Assembly (NCBI RefSeq): GCF_015546965.1
Contig: NZ_JADMUF010000001.1
Coordinates: 62,001 to 126,000, forward strand
Reading direction: 5' to 3'
Source of the DNA: Collinsella aerofaciens
GTDB lineage: Bacteria; Actinomycetota; Coriobacteriia; Coriobacteriales; Coriobacteriaceae
Length of the DNA stretch: 64,000 bases
Shown here: piece by piece, positions 53,988-64,000 of the stretch
How positions within the stretch are numbered: the stretch's first letter is position 1
Layout: every line of letters begins with the position of its first letter
Position numbers and translations under genes: made by a program
The notes under the pieces: generated by a model
Told to the model about the DNA's origin: nothing
Database searches by the model: none
The model's input: only the letters and a program-made list of their open reading frames with translations

Positions 53988-55064
53988 TTACGAATAGACG
54001 ATGGTAAAGGGTACTTCTGTTTCGGTCTCTCCTGTTGACGTGCACCTCGTGCCCTCAAGCGTTACTGAGACCACTTGGTCGACATCAATCAACTTCGTTG
54101 GCACCCAGATGTTCTCTCCGCTATTGCGCGCATAAGAAAAATATAAGTTGAACACCCCTGCGTTGTCATCTTCGATAATCTGCTCAGATCCATCCTTGTA
54201 GCTGACGGTCAGTTTATTATCAACTGCTTCATAACCCAAATCATCGATGTGCGTCTGGATGGAAAACGGGCTAATCTCAAGAGGTGAGTCACCGGAGCGG
54301 AGTTCCTTTGTATCGACGTACGCTCCAACGCTAAACTCGGGCGTCGATGCCTCGAACGGCTTCGCATCCTCGCCTTCGCCCTCGGTCCACGAGATATTCC
54401 AGGTGACCGCATGTTGAAAACCTCGCTCGCGATCCATAGAAGCAAAGTACATCGTGCCATTAATGACAGTATCGCTTGATGTGTCCTTATCAATGGTGCA
54501 GCGTGTGTCAGCCCATTCCTCGCCGAAGTTCATGCTGGGCGTGCCGATTCCTTGTTCTTCTTCACCATAGAGAACAAGTTCGCCAGTCTCTGCTGCCGGC
54601 TTGTAGTAGTTAACACCATTTGGATTGGACAACGTAAACGTCACGGCACCGCAACCGTTTTTATCGATAGCCATATCATGAATGTCGAGTGTATAGCCGT
54701 TGCCCTCGACGGACAGATTGACCTTCTGTACTGAACCCTCCAAGCTTTGGGGCGCGATGCCATCACCAAACTCTCTGGTGTAGGTATATTTAGTCCCCGA
54801 TGAGCCGCCATTAGTCCAGGTAATGGAATCCCCGTTGCCGTGGTTTCCCCAGGCAGAGGCAAAATAACTGGAATTGACGACGGCGTAGGCGACCCCTCCG
54901 GTCGCCAGCACTCCGGCAAGGCATCCGATCACGGCAACATACAGAGGCTTCGCGTGACCCTTTCGGCGAAGCGGCTCACCAGCAGCGGCATAAAGAACAC
55001 GGTCAGCAAGATCGCTATCGGCTTGGACGGACTCGAAGGCCTGCTTGATTTGATTGGATTTCAC
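53988..55064 (-). CDS. putative membrane-anchored anti-sigma factor
   Basis: The protein has 358 residues. A cytoplasmic N-terminus of ~40 residues (MKSNQIKQAFESVQADSDLA) is followed by one membrane helix at about 41-63 and a ~295-residue outside domain, probably beta-rich. This resembles DUF4179/RsiV-type sensors paired with ECF sigma factors. The usual zinc anti-sigma motif HxxxCxxC is absent. The GTG start at 55064, with AGGAGGG upstream, overlaps the sigma gene by 50 bases, so the two are tightly coupled. The stimulus is unknown; an envelope signal is inferred. Confidence 0.75.
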   Translation of the reverse strand: MKSNQIKQAFESVQADSDLADRVLYAAAGEPLRRKGHAKPLYVAVIGCLAGVLATGGVAYAVVNSSYFASAWGNHGNGDSITWTNGGSSGTKYTYTREFGDGIAPQSLEGSVQKVNLSVEGNGYTLDIHDMAIDKNGCGAVTFTLSNPNGVNYYKPAAETGELVLYGEEEQGIGTPSMNFGEEWADTRCTIDKDTSSDTVINGTMYFASMDRERGFQHAVTWNISWTEGEGEDAKPFEASTPEFSVGAYVDTKELRSGDSPLEISPFSIQTHIDDLGYEAVDNKLTVSYKDGSEQIIEDDNAGVFNLYFSYARNSGENIWVPTKLIDVDQVVSVTLEGTRCTSTGETETEVPFTIVYS

Positions 55065-55533
55065 GGTCGCCCTCCTCTAGGATGAATTTGAGCTTCGATC
55101 GACCGCGAGCTAAACGCGTTCGAACGGTCGCGGCTGGCACATGCAGTAACTCGGCAATCTCTGAGGTCGAAAAGCCCAGATAGTAATAGAGCACGATGGG
55201 AACACGGAATCGCTCCGGAAGTCGCATGACGTCCGACAGGACGGCCTTAGTCTCGTCCTGCGCCGCCAAGAGCGAATCGGTCAGATTCTCGATATCCTCC
55301 ACGCGCCTCCATGGCTTTCGAAAGAGCGATTTACATTCATTGATCGTGACCCGGATAAGCCAGCGGCGAAGATGTTCCCAACTTTCAAAGTGTCCATCGC
55401 TTTTAAGCAACTTAAGAAAGACATCTTGGGCAATATCGTCGGCATCGGCACGATCGCGCAGGTACGTCAATGCGATTCGAAACACGACATCTCGGTGATC
55501 TTCAACCGCCTGTCTAAAAGCTTGTTCTTCCAT
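55015..55533 (-). CDS. ECF-type RNA polymerase sigma factor
   Basis: Directs RNA polymerase to stress-type promoters. The protein has 172 residues with only sigma regions 2 and 4. Region 2 contains RIALTYLRDRADADDIAQDV and region 4 LYYYLGFSTSEIAELLHVPA followed by TVRTRLARGRSKLK. I place the start at the ATG at 55533, because GGGAGG lies 5 bases upstream. The gene sits between rpoC and rpsL, with structured elements on both sides of the sigma/anti-sigma pair. Confidence 0.9.
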   Translation of the reverse strand: MEEQAFRQAVEDHRDVVFRIALTYLRDRADADDIAQDVFLKLLKSDGHFESWEHLRRWLIRVTINECKSLFRKPWRRVEDIENLTDSLLAAQDETKAVLSDVMRLPERFRVPIVLYYYLGFSTSEIAELLHVPAATVRTRLARGRSKLKFILEEGDREIQSNQAGLRVRPSR

Positions 55534-55687
55534 AATCACCTCCCGGTGACGTTAATGGTTCTCGATGAGGCCCTCACCATAGATACGCTCCGGCCGGACG
55601 AATTGTTTCAAATTCAGGCAGGAAATACCTACCAAAATAAACCTGTCCCTTATTGGCAAAAGGAATCCCCTTCTGTGCGCGGGGGCA

Positions 55688-55824
55688 GATTCCCGGAACG
55701 GGCCGCCCGCTGTTTAAGTTTGCTGCTCTACAGTCCTGCGCAAGACGGAAAGCACATTAAGTGCTTTCCTTTGCGTGCGGAACTCGCGACAAACTTAACC
55801 CCTATGCCGCCCGTTCCGGGAATC
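55688..55824. ncRNA. structured hairpin element, copy 3
   Basis: 137 bases. The 35-base arms (55688-55722 and 55790-55824) match over the outer 16 and inner 9 bases, with a mismatched stretch between. The 67-base interior is identical to copy 2. It lies between the sigma gene and the rpoC terminator. The flank GGGAATCCGACGTGCTCGT is shared with copy 2. Confidence 0.7.
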
Positions 55825-55855
55825 CGACGTGCTCGTCGGGGCAACGTTCCTCACC

Positions 55856-55892
55856 AAAAAAGACCCGCTTCCCTGTTGGGAAACGGGTCTTT
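55856..55892 (-). terminator. terminator after rpoC
   Basis: On the minus strand AAAGACCCGTTTCCC pairs with GGGAAGCGGGTCTTT with one wobble and is followed by a T-run. It lies 27 bases past the rpoC stop. Confidence 0.85.
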
Positions 55893-55918
55893 GGAAGGGC
55901 GGTTAACGTACTAGGAAA

Positions 55919-60394
<4,476 letters not shown>

Positions 60395-60400
60395 AGTCAA

Positions 60401-63892
<3,492 letters not shown>

Positions 63893-63965
63893 CAGGTTTT
63901 TCCTCCTTCACGGAAATGCTCGGTGGGTTGGCGAGGCATAGCTTCGCCAGTTATCGCAACCTAAT

Positions 63966-63993
63966 AGTTTATCAGGTACCGACCGTTGGGCAA
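63966..63993 (-). promoter_or_regulatory. possible rpoB-proximal promoter
   Basis: On the minus strand TTGCCC (63993-63988), a 16-base spacer and TAAACT (63971-63966), about 70 bases before rpoB. It is a modest match. Part of the upstream region lies outside the window. Confidence 0.35.
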
Positions 63994-64000
63994 GAAAAGC

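Overview
The window looks like a chromosomal segment of a high-GC actinobacterium of the Coriobacteriia, most like a gut Collinsella. The basis is the r-protein and RNA polymerase sequences, GTG/TTG starts, and an anaerobic, selenium-linked purine gene set without oxygenases. This assignment is inference from protein character, not from a search.

Layout. Both ends carry the rpoBC-str-S10-spc superoperon, all on the minus strand. From the right: rpoB, rpoC, [ECF sigma and anti-sigma pair], rpsL, rpsG, fusA, rpsJ, [histidine phosphatase], rplC-rplD-rplW-rplB-rpsS-rplV-rpsC-rplP-rpmC-rpsQ-rplN-rplX, [about 35.8 kb of other genes, 7.04-42.84 kb], then rplE-rpsZ-rpsH-rplF-rplR-rpsE-rpmD-rplO-secY-adk-map-infA-rpmJ-rpsM (cut by the window edge). 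The usual rplX-rplE adjacency is thus broken. A terminator follows rplX, a promoter-like site precedes rplE, and related 66-bp inverted repeats lie at both edges. tuf is not in its usual place after fusA.

The 35.8-kb segment is dominated by an anaerobic purine/uric-acid catabolism locus. It holds accessory genes for a selenium-dependent molybdenum hydroxylase (xdhC-like, yqeB, yqeC, mocA), a hydantoinase, ygeW, ygeY, ygeX, a fused xanthine dehydrogenase, a polyferredoxin resembling the soluble half of RnfB, ygfK, ssnA and an NCS2 purine permease. Two YheO-type PAS/HTH regulators sit divergently, one from ygeX and one from the permease. A RidA gene nearby could clear the 2-aminoacrylate made by YgeX. 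Inserted inside this locus is a block of unrelated genes (membrane protein, AbiEi/endonuclease-like protein, YhgE-like protein plus MMPL transporter) bordered by arrays of 62-bp palindromic repeats. The right part carries a U32 protease, an RluA enzyme, and a Gfo/Idh oxidoreductase with a DeoR regulator.

The most unusual signals are: (i) three copies of a ~137-nt hairpin element with an invariant 58-nt core and compensatory changes in its stems, sitting at the joints of the str/S10 region; (ii) an alpha-CTD-like domain at the C-terminus of RpoC that keeps DNA-contacting residues; (iii) palindrome arrays with rigid 62-bp and 81-bp periods; (iv) the split superoperon itself; (v) arginine at S12 position 88, a streptomycin-resistance position.
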